A stretch of 64,000 nucleotides of DNA, from NCBI GenBank assembly GCA_902362715.1, contig CABIXN010000007.1, forward strand, positions 82,168 to 146,167. The letters are read 5' to 3'. The notes beneath the pieces are model-generated. The model did no database searches. It was not told the origin of the DNA and saw only the letters and a program-made list of their open reading frames with translations. The translations under genes were made by a program, and so were the position numbers. Source of the stretch: Lachnospiraceae bacterium. GTDB lineage: Bacteria; Bacillota; Clostridia; Lachnospirales; Lachnospiraceae. Shown here one piece after another: positions 1 through 8,054 of this stretch (the first letter of the stretch is position 1; every line of letters starts with the position of its first letter).

Positions 1-2126
1 AGCTCTCTTGCTGTCCGTATATCCTCAAGCCGGCTGCTGGTTGAGCCAATCAGCTCCTCCGCTTCTTTTACTTTTCCGGACAGCTGCTGAATTTCACCGC
101 TTCGTCCAAGCAGATTGCTATTGTTTTTAAATGCACCGCCGGTCATAGAGCCGCCTGGCTGCAGGGACTCCCCCTCCAGAGTAACTATCCGCAGAGAATA
201 ACGGTATTTTCCTGCAATAGCTGTGGCATGATCTATATGATCTACCACCAAAGTACGCCCCAGAAGATATCCGATAATCCCACGGTATTTTTCTTTAGTC
301 TCCACTAAAGTATCTGCAAGTCCAATGACTCCCGGCTCTTTTAAGGCGCCTGCCTGAGAAAATCCGTCCCTTTTTTTCACACTGGTCAGCGGCAGAAAGG
401 TGGCCCGTCCAAGCTTATTCCGCTTTAAATAAGAGATCAATGCTTTGGCCGTCTCTTCATCCTCTGTGACAATATTTTGAATACTTCCCCCAAGAGAGGT
501 CTCTATAGCAGTCTGATACTGCTTGTCCACTTTGATAATATCAGCAACAACACCATGAATACCGGGATTTTCAGCCCGTTTCTCCATAATTTTCCGAATA
601 CTGATGCCATATCCGTCATAACGCTCAGCAATATTTTTCAGAGATTCTAATCTGGAACGGTCTTTATGATACTGTTCTCTTGCCTGTTCCAGCGTTTTTA
701 CAGCTTCCTGAGATTTTATTTTCCATCCGTCCAGTTTACTCTCAATTTCAGATTCCCGGCTTTTCAGCCCGGCAATTTCTGCCTCAATTTCATCCTTTTT
801 GGCTTTGTGCCCGTCAAAAACAGACTGCAGTTCCTCCTCTGCGCTCTTCTGTGTCAAAAGCTTTTGATGAATCTGGGCTTGCCTGATAGCGGTCTGTTCT
901 GCAATTGTATCAAAATGCTGCTGCCTGGCCCGGAGGGATGCTTTCTCGTCCATAAGTTTTAAAATCTCATTTTTTCCGTTTTCAATGAGTTCCTCGCATC
1001 GGACAATTTCATTTTTGCATTCTGAAATCTGCTGATAGGCAGTTTCCTTTTTTTGCTGTATCTTTTGAATATCAGCCAAAAAACCGCATTTCTCCTGCTC
1101 ATAGGTCTCTTTTGCCTGAATCCTTGCCTCTTCATCTTCTTTCATGGATTTCAGACGTTCTTTCAAATTCTCTTCGTTATTTTCAATAGAATGAATCTGC
1201 TCTTTTAATACATTCAGCTGTCCCTCCAGCTTTTCTTTATCTGTCCCGGCCTGATTCATCTCCTGACGCATCTGCTCAATCCGGTCTTCCGTCTCACCGA
1301 TGGCATTCTCCATCTGTTCATACTGATTCCTGATCTTTTCAAATGCGTCTTTCGTCTGTTCCTGATGCTCTTTAGCTATCTGGTATTGCTCTTCTGCCTC
1401 TGAAAGCTCCCTGTTTACCTTTTCCGTCTCCAGAAGGAATGCATTGACATCATAGCTTTTTAATTCCTCTTTTTTCTTCAGATATTCTCTGGCTGTTTCA
1501 GACTGTTTCTCCAAGGGGGCCAGCTGCCTGCCAAGCTCTGATAAAATATCATTAACCCGGACCAGGTTCTGCTCTTCACTTTCTAGTTTCTTCTGGGCCG
1601 TCTGTTTTCTTCTTTTATATTTTACGATTCCTGCTGCCTCGTCAAACAGTTCCCGGCGCTCCTCCGGCTTTCCTCCAAGAATTTTATCAATCTGCCCCTG
1701 CCCGATAATAGAATATCCTTCTTTGCCGATACCGGTATCATAAAACAGCTCGTTGACATCTTTCAGCCTGCAGGCAGTTCCGTTAATCAGATATTCACTT
1801 TCTCCGGAGCGATACACCCGCCTGGCAACCGTTACCTCTTCATAATCCAGGGCCAGCTGATGATCCGAATTATCCAGTGTAATGGCTGCATAGGCATAAC
1901 TCTGGGGCTTTCTGTTCTCTGTTCCCGCAAAAATCACATCCTGCATACTGGAGCTTCGAAGCTGCTTTACCTTCTGCTCTCCAAGCACCCAGCGCACGGC
2001 ATCTGCAACATTGCTCTTACCGCTGCCGTTTGGCCCTACAATTCCGGTAATTCCATTGTGGAAATCAAATACAATTTTGTTTGCAAAAGATTTAAAGCCG
2101 TGTACCTCAATACTCTTTAGATACAT
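1..2126 (-). CDS. smc: Chromosome segregation ATPase SMC (C-terminal part outside window)
   Basis: This is the subunit of the bacterial condensin that organises and segregates the chromosome. About 708 codons are present and the frame is still open at base 1, so the C-terminal coiled coil and head lie outside. The N-terminus reads MYLKSIEVHGFKSFA. A Walker A (GPNGSGKSN, about residues 31-39) and a Q-loop (GQGQIDKIL, about 142-150) follow. A long Gln/Glu/Lys-rich coiled coil leads to the hinge (about 500-660, ending near a GGSMTGG motif). Its ATG at 2126 lies inside the last codons of rnc (10-nt overlap), so the two are probably translationally coupled, as is usual for rnc-smc. Confidence 0.97.
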   Translation of the reverse strand, partial: MYLKSIEVHGFKSFANKIVFDFHNGITGIVGPNGSGKSNVADAVRWVLGEQKVKQLRSSSMQDVIFAGTENRKPQSYAYAAITLDNSDHQLALDYEEVTVARRVYRSGESEYLINGTACRLKDVNELFYDTGIGKEGYSIIGQGQIDKILGGKPEERRELFDEAAGIVKYKRRKQTAQKKLESEEQNLVRVNDILSELGRQLAPLEKQSETAREYLKKKEELKSYDVNAFLLETEKVNRELSEAEEQYQIAKEHQEQTKDAFEKIRNQYEQMENAIGETEDRIEQMRQEMNQAGTDKEKLEGQLNVLKEQIHSIENNEENLKERLKSMKEDEEARIQAKETYEQEKCGFLADIQKIQQKKETAYQQISECKNEIVRCEELIENGKNEILKLMDEKASLRARQQHFDTIAEQTAIRQAQIHQKLLTQKSAEEELQSVFDGHKAKKDEIEAEIAGLKSRESEIESKLDGWKIKSQEAVKTLEQAREQYHKDRSRLESLKNIAERYDGYGISIRKIMEKRAENPGIHGVVADIIKVDKQYQTAIETSLGGSIQNIVTEDEETAKALISYLKRNKLGRATFLPLTSVKKRDGFSQAGALKEPGVIGLADTLVETKEKYRGIIGYLLGRTLVVDHIDHATAIAGKYRYSLRIVTLEGESLQPGGSMTGGAFKNNSNLLGRSGEIQQLSGKVKEAEELIGSTSSRLEDIRTARE

Positions 2127-2821
2127 GCGTTCCCTCCGTCCTTTTTCTTAAGAAGCAGAATCGCCTGATACGCTGCTTCCTGTTCAGCAGCTTTTTTTGT
2201 ATGCCCTTCTCCTCTGCCCAAAAGACGCGCTCCAATCCTTGCCTCCACAATAAAGTGCTTATTATGATCGGGACCATCTTCCGCTACCAGAGGATAATTT
2301 AGTTCTCCGTTATTTTCCGCCTGTACCATTTCCTGCAGGATAGTCTTGCTATCATAAAAGAGCTGCATATGTTCAATATCATTCAGTACAAATTTATGCA
2401 CAAACTCTTTTGCATTAGCAAAACCACCATCTAAATAAATTGCTCCAATTACTGCTTCAAAGGCGTCTGACAAGATGGATTTTCGTTTTCTTCCGCCGGT
2501 CTGATGCTCCCCTTTACCAAGATAAAGGTACTCTCCAAGATTCAGCTTTCTGGTGCAGAAAGCCAGGGTCTGCTCACAGACAATACTGGCCCGCAGCTTT
2601 GTCAGTTCCCCCTCCGGCCAGTCCTGATGCAGCTGATACAAATACTCGCTGGTGATAATCTCAAGAACCGCATCCCCTAAAAATTCCAGCCTTTCATTAT
2701 CTGAATGTTTTTTCATATGTTTCTCATTGGCATAAGAACTGTGAATCAGCGCCTGACGGAGAAGTCCCTCCTGTGCGAAGCGGTATCCGATCTTTGATTG
2801 AAACTCTTTTAATGAACCCAT
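2117..2821 (-). CDS. rnc: Ribonuclease III
   Basis: This endonuclease cuts double-stranded RNA in rRNA processing and mRNA turnover. At 234 aa it is the usual family length. The signature NERLEFLGDAVLE is at residues 42-54. The second acidic cluster (SDAFEAVIGAIYLD) places D119 and E122 in the catalytic site. A C-terminal dsRNA-binding domain covers about 158-228 (LVAEDGPDHNKHF, then a KKAAEQEAA helix). It lies between acpP and smc, and its stop overlaps the smc start. Confidence 0.98.
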   Translation of the reverse strand: MGSLKEFQSKIGYRFAQEGLLRQALIHSSYANEKHMKKHSDNERLEFLGDAVLEIITSEYLYQLHQDWPEGELTKLRASIVCEQTLAFCTRKLNLGEYLYLGKGEHQTGGRKRKSILSDAFEAVIGAIYLDGGFANAKEFVHKFVLNDIEHMQLFYDSKTILQEMVQAENNGELNYPLVAEDGPDHNKHFIVEARIGARLLGRGEGHTKKAAEQEAAYQAILLLKKKDGGNACI

Positions 2822-2997
2822 AATTTCTCCTTTTTTATAAACCCGGACTGTCTGACTGCTTTATGATCAGCGCTTTTTCATCCGGTGCAGTCATTTTTAC
2901 TGCCGCATTACAATGAAGGGGCTGCCCCAAAGCAGAAATCTCTACTGCTCCGTTACAGCCCGGTCATAAATCGTCTTTGATTATTCCCCATGGAATC

Positions 2998-3231
2998 CTA
3001 CAGTGCCTCTTTTATCTTTTCAAATGCATCAGATACTGTAACTATTTGATCTGCCTGCTCTGGCGGAATTTCAATCCCAAACTCGTCTTCCACACCCATA
3101 AGGATCTGGAAAAGCTCCAGGGAATCTGCTCCAAGATCATCCACGAAAGAAGACTCTTCTGTAATCTCCTCAGTACTGATATTCAGTACCTGGGCAATAA
3201 TCTCCTGCAATTTTTCAAATTCCACAGCCAT
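2998..3231 (-). CDS. acpP: Acyl carrier protein
   Basis: This is the carrier of acyl chains in fatty acid synthesis. It is 77 aa, with the phosphopantetheine attachment motif DDLGADSLEL (Ser37) and the typical EDEFGIEIPPEQA helix-III region. The gene lies directly downstream of plsX (49-nt gap), as in many Firmicutes, so it is probably cotranscribed with plsX. A 176-nt gap to rnc holds only a short GGGGCTGCCCC palindrome near 2917; no terminator with a clear U-tract was seen. Confidence 0.97.
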   Translation of the reverse strand: MAVEFEKLQEIIAQVLNISTEEITEESSFVDDLGADSLELFQILMGVEDEFGIEIPPEQADQIVTVSDAFEKIKEAL

Positions 3232-3280
3232 CTCTCCTTTCCTGATTATTTTAGAAAAGACTTCTATGATTCTAAACTGC

Positions 3281-4297
3281 CTATTCTTCTGTCTCTGTAC
3301 AGATATGCTCTTTTATTTTAGAGTTAATCTCCTGCTCACGGAATGTTACACACTGAATAATAGAATTTTTTATATCATTTGCTTTGGCACTTCCATGGGT
3401 TTTCACCACAAGTCCCTTAAGCCCCAGAAGCGGCGCTCCTCCATACTGAGATGCATCAAAAGCTTTCAGTGTCTGTTTTAAGGCCGGTTTAATTAAAAGG
3501 GCTCCGATCTTACTGCGCAGTGTGGACATCAGTCCTTCTTTCACTTTTGTAAGAAGTGTATCTGCCACTCCCTCATAAAGCTTTAGTACAATATTTCCAG
3601 CAAATGCTTCTGTGACAATAACATCAGCTCCCCCATGAGGAATCTCTCTTGCTTCAATACTGCCGATAAAATTAATATCTTCACACGCTTTTAATAACGG
3701 AAATGTTTCCTTCACCAGCTGATTTCCCTTTTCTTCCTCAGCGCCAATATTTAATATGGCAACCTTGGGATTTTTGATTCCCACTACATTTTCCATATAA
3801 ATAGAACCCATCTTGGCAAACTGCACCAGATGGCTGGCTCTAGCGTCCACATTTGCTCCGCAGTCAATCAGCAGGGCCACTCCTTTTTCTGTTGGAATCA
3901 GCGGAGCTAACGGAGGCCTCTCTACCCCTTTGATTCTTCCCACCAGCACTTGTCCGCCAACTAGTATAGCTCCTGAGCTGCCGGCTGATACAAAGGCATC
4001 TGCCTCGTTTTTCTTAACCATATTCATGCCCAGCACAATTGATGACTGTTTTTTCTTACGAATTGCATTAACCGGGGGTTCTGCAGTCTCAATAACCTCT
4101 TTGGCATCTACCACTTCAATCTGTTCCGGCTTATATGTATACTGTTCTAGTTCTTTTTTTACAAGCTCTTCCTGTCCCACCAGAAAAACTTTTATATCTT
4201 CCCGTGTTTTTATGGCTTCCACCGCACCTTTTACTACTTCTAATGGTGCATGATCTCCGCCCATAGCATCAACTGCCACCTTAATCATTTCAGACAT
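3281..4297 (-). CDS. plsX: Phosphate acyltransferase PlsX
   Basis: PlsX converts acyl-ACP to acyl-phosphate for phosphatidic acid synthesis at the membrane. The 338-aa product starts MSEMIKVAVDAMGGDHAP. The family motifs VDAMGGDHAP, GSSGAILVGGQ and TEAFAGNIVLKLYEG are present. The start has an AAGGAGG ribosome site. A promoter of its own (4333-4361) lies upstream, separated from rpmF by that gene's terminator and a repeat element, so plsX-acpP can be transcribed apart from rpmF. Confidence 0.97.
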   Translation of the reverse strand: MSEMIKVAVDAMGGDHAPLEVVKGAVEAIKTREDIKVFLVGQEELVKKELEQYTYKPEQIEVVDAKEVIETAEPPVNAIRKKKQSSIVLGMNMVKKNEADAFVSAGSSGAILVGGQVLVGRIKGVERPPLAPLIPTEKGVALLIDCGANVDARASHLVQFAKMGSIYMENVVGIKNPKVAILNIGAEEEKGNQLVKETFPLLKACEDINFIGSIEAREIPHGGADVIVTEAFAGNIVLKLYEGVADTLLTKVKEGLMSTLRSKIGALLIKPALKQTLKAFDASQYGGAPLLGLKGLVVKTHGSAKANDIKNSIIQCVTFREQEINSKIKEHICTETEE

Positions 4298-4332
4298 TTA
4301 CTTCCTCCTTTGGCCATTCCCGCCTAGTAAGA

Positions 4333-4361
4333 AATATACTATAACAAGACAACAAATTCAA
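4333..4361 (-). promoter_or_regulatory. Putative sigma-A promoter of plsX
   Basis: On the minus strand, -35 TTGAAT (4356-4361) and -10 TATATT (4333-4338) are separated by exactly 17 bp, about 36 bp upstream of the plsX ATG. It is predicted from sequence only. Confidence 0.6.
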
Positions 4362-4368
4362 CCAAAAA

Positions 4369-4523
4369 ATCCTGCCACAGCAGGATTCTCCGCCTGCGGC
4401 GGGTCGCTTTTGCCACATAACTCTGCTCCGCCGCAGTGCGATCCTCAGCGGAGCGTTTTTTGCTCTATAGGAATCAGTACTTTTCAGCTTTATCACAACA
4501 CAGTATTTTCTATAGAGCAAAAA
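4369..4523. repeat. Element A, copy 1 (full)
   Basis: This is an intergenic repeat. A GC-rich leader with CTCCGC...GCGGAG hairpins (about 4371-4456) is followed by a palindrome of about 60 bp. Its arms, TTTTGCTCTATAGGAA and TTTTCTATAGAGCAAAA, flank the core CTTTTCAGCTTTATCACAA. The copy abuts the rpmF terminator stem at 4524. Other copies are at about 6461, 29164, 30832 and 46686. A minus-strand frame through this copy (4290-4565) has no protein-like features and is not called. Confidence 0.9.
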
Positions 4524-4551
4524 AAATAAAGCGGAACCCTCCGCTTTATTT
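4524..4551 (-). terminator. Rho-independent terminator of rpmF
   Basis: The stem AAATAAAGCGGA / TCCGCTTTATTT has a 4-nt loop and lies 13 nt after the rpmF stop. The A/T-rich stem base and the adjacent A-tract (a U-tract on the minus strand) fit an intrinsic terminator. Confidence 0.8.
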
Positions 4552-4564
4552 CTTCGTTTCATCA

Positions 4565-4744
4565 TTAATCTACTGTGATAATCTCTTTTTTGTTATAAGA
4601 ACCACATTTCTTACATACTCTGTGAGGAACCATTAATTCTCCACATTTGCTGCATTTCACTAAAGTAGGAGCACTCATTTTCCAGTTTGCTCTTCTTCTA
4701 TCTCTTCTTCCTTTAGAAGATTTATTTTTTGGACAAATAGACAT
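4565..4744 (-). CDS. rpmF: 50S ribosomal protein L32
   Basis: This is a small zinc-ribbon protein of the large ribosomal subunit. The 59-aa product starts MSICPKNKSSKGRRDRRR and has the zinc pairs CSKC and CKKC near the C-terminus. The ATG at 4744 is chosen because GGAGG lies 7 nt upstream. An in-frame extension to 4798 would add 18 residues unlike L32. The usual YceD (DUF177) neighbour is not seen; DUF624 genes lie upstream instead. Confidence 0.97.
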   Translation of the reverse strand: MSICPKNKSSKGRRDRRRANWKMSAPTLVKCSKCGELMVPHRVCKKCGSYNKKEIITVD

Positions 4745-4829
4745 GTTTACACCTCCATTTACAAACAATCTATACTTGTTAAACTGCCAGTCTAACAATG
4801 TACGGCAATTTTCTAATCACACTTAAGCT

Positions 4830-4858
4830 ATTATACATACCAGCGGTATGTTTGTCAA
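4830..4858 (-). promoter_or_regulatory. Consensus promoter of rpmF with palindromic spacer
   Basis: On the minus strand, -35 TTGACA (4853-4858), a 17-bp spacer and -10 TATAAT (4830-4835) form a perfect consensus. The spacer is almost wholly the palindrome CATACC-3nt-GGTATG (4836-4850, extended by one pair). This is a plausible repressor operator, but I do not recognise the regulator. Confidence 0.8.
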
Positions 4859-4931
4859 TGTATTTCTTCATCATTTTTATAACCGGGTCATGGGGAATTT
4901 ACTTTTTCATGCAGCCCATTTTTACAACATC

Positions 4932-5636
4932 TCAGTGGGAATCTTCATCTTTAAACACCGGAGTTAACTCATCTTCCTGTTGTGGTTCTTCCAGAGGTTC
5001 CAGTCCCCAGACCATCCGGTAATCATCTTCATTCATATAATGAGAAAAAACTTTTTCCATTATTTTTAAAATGCAGAATACTGCCAGTCCCGGCGTGATA
5101 ACAACTACAAATTTCAGCCAGACCGTAAGATAAATAAATACGCCCATGATGATTCCCATAACAATGGTGCTGAGCAGATGGCGCACTACCAGATAAAGAC
5201 AGTTCCTCAGAATAACCCTGGCCGGATCATTGAACCGGATATTATAAGCAAACACATACATCCCCCAGAGGAACACGTATACAAACATCAGGTAAAACAT
5301 TATATAGTACATGCCAAGTCCCGATGTCCCGTTAGAATCCCAGTCCAGCTGAAACAGGTACCGTCCAATGCCAAAGAAGATCAATCCCAGTACAGCAACC
5401 ACAATCCAGCATTTAGTGCCTTTTTTAAAGTTATCTTTAAAGCTGTCCCGAAAAACCTTCCATGTCTCCTGATCCTTACGATACAAAACCCTGTGGACGG
5501 TCCGATATGCCGCACTGCAGGATGCACCGATGGTAAAAACCGGAATGGAACATACAATCCAGAAAATACTGATCAGAAACATATTTTTAATGTAAAACCC
5601 CAAGCCAGCGGCTGTTGTCTGTCCTGTTTTCTCCAT
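4932..5636 (-). CDS. YesL-like (DUF624) membrane protein
   Basis: This membrane protein of unknown function has the YesL/DUF624 signature FWIVCSIPVFTIGAS near its N-terminus and about five hydrophobic segments. The C-terminus is acidic. The start at 5636 (MEKTGQ) is preferred because GGGAG lies 5 nt upstream; an upstream GTG at 5669 falls inside an element B fragment and has no good ribosome site. YesL proteins are often next to carbohydrate transporter genes. Here a tandem pair sits between ackA and rpmF, so the role is unclear. The two copies are diverged paralogues. Confidence 0.85.
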   Translation of the reverse strand: MEKTGQTTAAGLGFYIKNMFLISIFWIVCSIPVFTIGASCSAAYRTVHRVLYRKDQETWKVFRDSFKDNFKKGTKCWIVVAVLGLIFFGIGRYLFQLDWDSNGTSGLGMYYIMFYLMFVYVFLWGMYVFAYNIRFNDPARVILRNCLYLVVRHLLSTIVMGIIMGVFIYLTVWLKFVVVITPGLAVFCILKIMEKVFSHYMNEDDYRMVWGLEPLEEPQQEDELTPVFKDEDSH

Positions 5637-5660
5637 AATTTCTCCCGTCTTTCTATATTT

Positions 5661-5705
5661 GTTACTCACCGCCTGCAGAGGCGGAAGTCATCCCCTATCT
5701 GATAT
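5661..5705. repeat. Element B, copy 1 (3' arm only)
   Basis: These 45 bp match the last part of full element B copies (GTTACTCACCGCCTG ... ATCTGATAT), with a CCGCC...GGCGG hairpin. The fragment overlaps the end of the upstream gene and supplies its last codons and TAG stop. Confidence 0.8.
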
Positions 5706-6423
5706 AATCATCTCCGCCTGAGCCGTGGAGAATTTCATCTGCCCGGTCTTCTAACTGCTGATCGTAAATTTCCTTTTCATCTCTGTAACGTTCTTTGCGC
5801 TTTTCCCAGTCTTTCGGATCTGTATACTCTTTTAATACCTTCTCCAGCAGTACAGAATGCAGGAAGGATATTAATACAGGCAGAGCCACAACAGAAATGG
5901 GAACCGCATATAAAATCAGGCCGCATACAATAAACAGGCCGAAAATTGCCAGGGAGCGCACCGGATGGGTAATCATCATTATATAAGATGTCTTAAAGGA
6001 AGTTCGTTTATCATCCCCGTCGAAGAAAGATATATACGGAAAAATATAGGAACACCATACCAGCACCAGCAGAAATACTACTGCAAGCAGTCCCAGCACA
6101 ACCATAGCCATTGTTTTATTTCTCAAGGAATGATTCATGAGATAAAAATTCACCATAATCAGTACGATTGCCGCCAAAAATGGAATCCATACAGCCACAG
6201 ATTTCTTAAACTGTTTTCGAAACTCTTTGAAAAACTCTTTTGCAGGATATCCCAGATCATGTCTTAACACCCAGTCGGCGGTATGATACAGCGCCCTTGA
6301 GGATGCTCCTATGGTAAATACCGGAACACACAGAACCAGCCAGAGCAGACTGATTAAAACGGTACCTGTAATTTTTTGAACAACAGAAATAAATTTTCCA
6401 TTATATTCATATTTCAGTTTCAA
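5695..6423 (-). CDS. YesL-like (DUF624) membrane protein, TTG start
   Basis: This is a second DUF624 family membrane protein, with the signature LLWLVLCVPVFTIGASSRALYHT near the N-terminus and about five hydrophobic segments. TTG at 6423 is the likely start: GGAGG lies 8 nt upstream and no in-frame ATG is near. An upstream TTG at 6438 overlaps the ribosome site. The C-terminal DYIR and stop codon come from the element B fragment at 5661-5705, so the native 3' end may have been altered. Its function is unknown; it is probably cotranscribed with the next YesL-like gene. Confidence 0.85.
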   Translation of the reverse strand: MKLKYEYNGKFISVVQKITGTVLISLLWLVLCVPVFTIGASSRALYHTADWVLRHDLGYPAKEFFKEFRKQFKKSVAVWIPFLAAIVLIMVNFYLMNHSLRNKTMAMVVLGLLAVVFLLVLVWCSYIFPYISFFDGDDKRTSFKTSYIMMITHPVRSLAIFGLFIVCGLILYAVPISVVALPVLISFLHSVLLEKVLKEYTDPKDWEKRKERYRDEKEIYDQQLEDRADEILHGSGGDDYIR

Positions 6424-6460
6424 AATGTTTTCCTCCAAGCTTCTCTGTAATTTTTAAAAA

Positions 6461-6576
6461 ATCGCTTTTGCGACATGATTCCACTCCGCCGCAGTGCGAT
6501 CATCAGCGGAGCGTTTTTTTCTCTATAGGAATCGGTACTTTTCAGCTTTATCACAACACGGTATTTCCTATAGAGC
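6461..6576. repeat. Element A, copy 2
   Basis: The copy has the same CTCCGCCGCAGTGCGAT leader and the CTCTATAGGAA ... TTTCCTATAGAG palindrome as copy 1, in the same orientation. Its right edge touches the ackA terminator stem (6577). Confidence 0.9.
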
Positions 6577-6608
6577 AAAAGGAGTGTTGAACCTTCAACA
6601 CTCCTTTT
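6577..6608 (-). terminator. Terminator of ackA
   Basis: The perfect 15-bp stem AAAAGGAGTGTTGAA / TTCAACACTCCTTTT has a 2-nt spacer and lies 15 nt downstream of the ackA stop on the minus strand. Confidence 0.75.
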
Positions 6609-6623
6609 GCTCCATATTTATCC

Positions 6624-7811
6624 TTAAATCAAAGCAACTGTTTCTCTTGCAATTGCAAGTTCTTCATTTGTAGGAATGACACAAACTTTCACTTTAGAAT
6701 CTGCTGTGGAAATCACATTGTCGTCGCCGCGTTTTCCGTTTGCCTCAGCATCCAGCTTAATTCCAAGATATCCAAGATATGATAATACTTTTTCACGAAC
6801 AATAGGCGCATTCTCGCCAATGCCGGCTGTAAAGGCAATTGCATCTACGCCATTCATAGCGGCCACATAAGAACCGATATATTTTGCTACCCGGTAGCTG
6901 AATACATCAAGAGCAATTTCGGCCAGTTTATTTCCTGCTTCCATGCCATCCTCAAGATCGCGGAAATCACTGGATAATTTTGAAATACCCTGAACGCCGG
7001 ATTTTTTGTTTAATACTTCCATAACACCTGCAATATCCAGGTTTTCTTTCTTCGCAATAAATTCCATAATTGCAGGATCTATATCTCCGGAACGGGTTCC
7101 CATTACAAGGCCTTCTAAAGGAGTTAATCCCATAGATGTATCTACACATTTACCGTTTAATACAGCACTGATAGATGCTCCGTTTCCAAGATGGGCAACA
7201 ATAATTTTAGAATCATTCAGATCCATGCCCAGAAACTCTGCCGTATGTTTTGATACAAAGCTGTGGCTTGTCCCGTGGAAACCATATCTTCTTACTTTAT
7301 AATTTTCATAATATTCATAAGGAAGGCCGTACAGATAAGCTTTTGCAGGCATTGTCTGATGGAAAGCGGTATCAAATACGCCAACCATTGGTACGCCCGG
7401 CATCAGCTCCTTGCAGGCATTAATCCCGATCAGGTTTGCAGGATTATGTAATGGTGCAAGATCATTGCATTCTTCTACTGCTTTCAGCATATCATCTGTA
7501 ATAACAGCAGAGGAAGCGAATTTCTCGCCGCCGTGTACCACTCTGTGTCCCACTGCATTTACTTCATCAAGGCTTTTAATGGCACCTGTTTTTTCATTTA
7601 CCAGAGCATCCAGCACCATCTGGATGGCCTCTTTATGTGTAGGCATTGCAGCCTCTGTGATCTCTTTGTCAAGACCTGTTTTCTGATAGGTAAGTCTCCC
7701 GTCAATACCGATTCTCTCACAAAGTCCTTTTGCAAGCACTTCTTCTGTATCAGAATTAATTAACTGATACTTCAGGGAAGAGCTTCCGCAATTGATTACT
7801 AAAACATTCAT
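6624..7811 (-). CDS. ackA: Acetate kinase
   Basis: Acetate kinase makes ATP and acetate from acetyl phosphate and ADP in fermentation. The 395-aa product has all family landmarks: VLVINCGSSSLKYQL, HRVVHGGEKF, FDTAFHQTMP, HLGNGASI, LEGLVMGTRSGDIDP and FTAGIGENAP. The usual pta partner is not next to it. It is transcribed alone from a promoter at 7866-7893 and is divergent from a LysR gene that might regulate it (inference from position only). Confidence 0.98.
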   Translation of the reverse strand: MNVLVINCGSSSLKYQLINSDTEEVLAKGLCERIGIDGRLTYQKTGLDKEITEAAMPTHKEAIQMVLDALVNEKTGAIKSLDEVNAVGHRVVHGGEKFASSAVITDDMLKAVEECNDLAPLHNPANLIGINACKELMPGVPMVGVFDTAFHQTMPAKAYLYGLPYEYYENYKVRRYGFHGTSHSFVSKHTAEFLGMDLNDSKIIVAHLGNGASISAVLNGKCVDTSMGLTPLEGLVMGTRSGDIDPAIMEFIAKKENLDIAGVMEVLNKKSGVQGISKLSSDFRDLEDGMEAGNKLAEIALDVFSYRVAKYIGSYVAAMNGVDAIAFTAGIGENAPIVREKVLSYLGYLGIKLDAEANGKRGDDNVISTADSKVKVCVIPTNEELAIARETVALI

Positions 7812-7865
7812 TATTATTTACTCCCTTCGCTTTTCTTTGGATTCTCCAAAAAACATATCAGTTTC

Positions 7866-7893
7866 ATTATAGTACAATCTTTGAAATTGGCAA
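7866..7893 (-). promoter_or_regulatory. Putative ackA promoter
   Basis: On the minus strand, -35 TTGCCA (7888-7893), a 16-bp spacer and -10 TATAAT (7866-7871) lie about 55 bp upstream of the ackA start. The rest of the AT-rich 7812-8054 gap holds nothing else I can name. Confidence 0.55.
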
Positions 7894-8054
7894 GTAATTT
7901 CCCCGGACAATATAAAAAAAATACAAAAAAATTTCGATCTTTGTAAATATTAAAAACTTTTGCTTAAAACTGTAATGTTTTTTCTATTATTATATGAGAT
8001 TTTTTTGTATCATAAAAGTACATTTTTCTGTTAAATAGCGTCTGGAGGATTACT

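Noticed and set aside
1860..2120. Plus-strand frames inside smc, rnc, plsX, pyc, polA and similar genes
   Set aside because: They are shadows of the real genes on the other strand, lacking ribosome sites and protein-like motifs.
4290..4565. 91-aa minus-strand frame between rpmF and plsX
   Set aside because: It is a translation of element A and the rpmF terminator, with Cys/Arg-rich composition and no ribosome site; similar frames appear over other element A copies.
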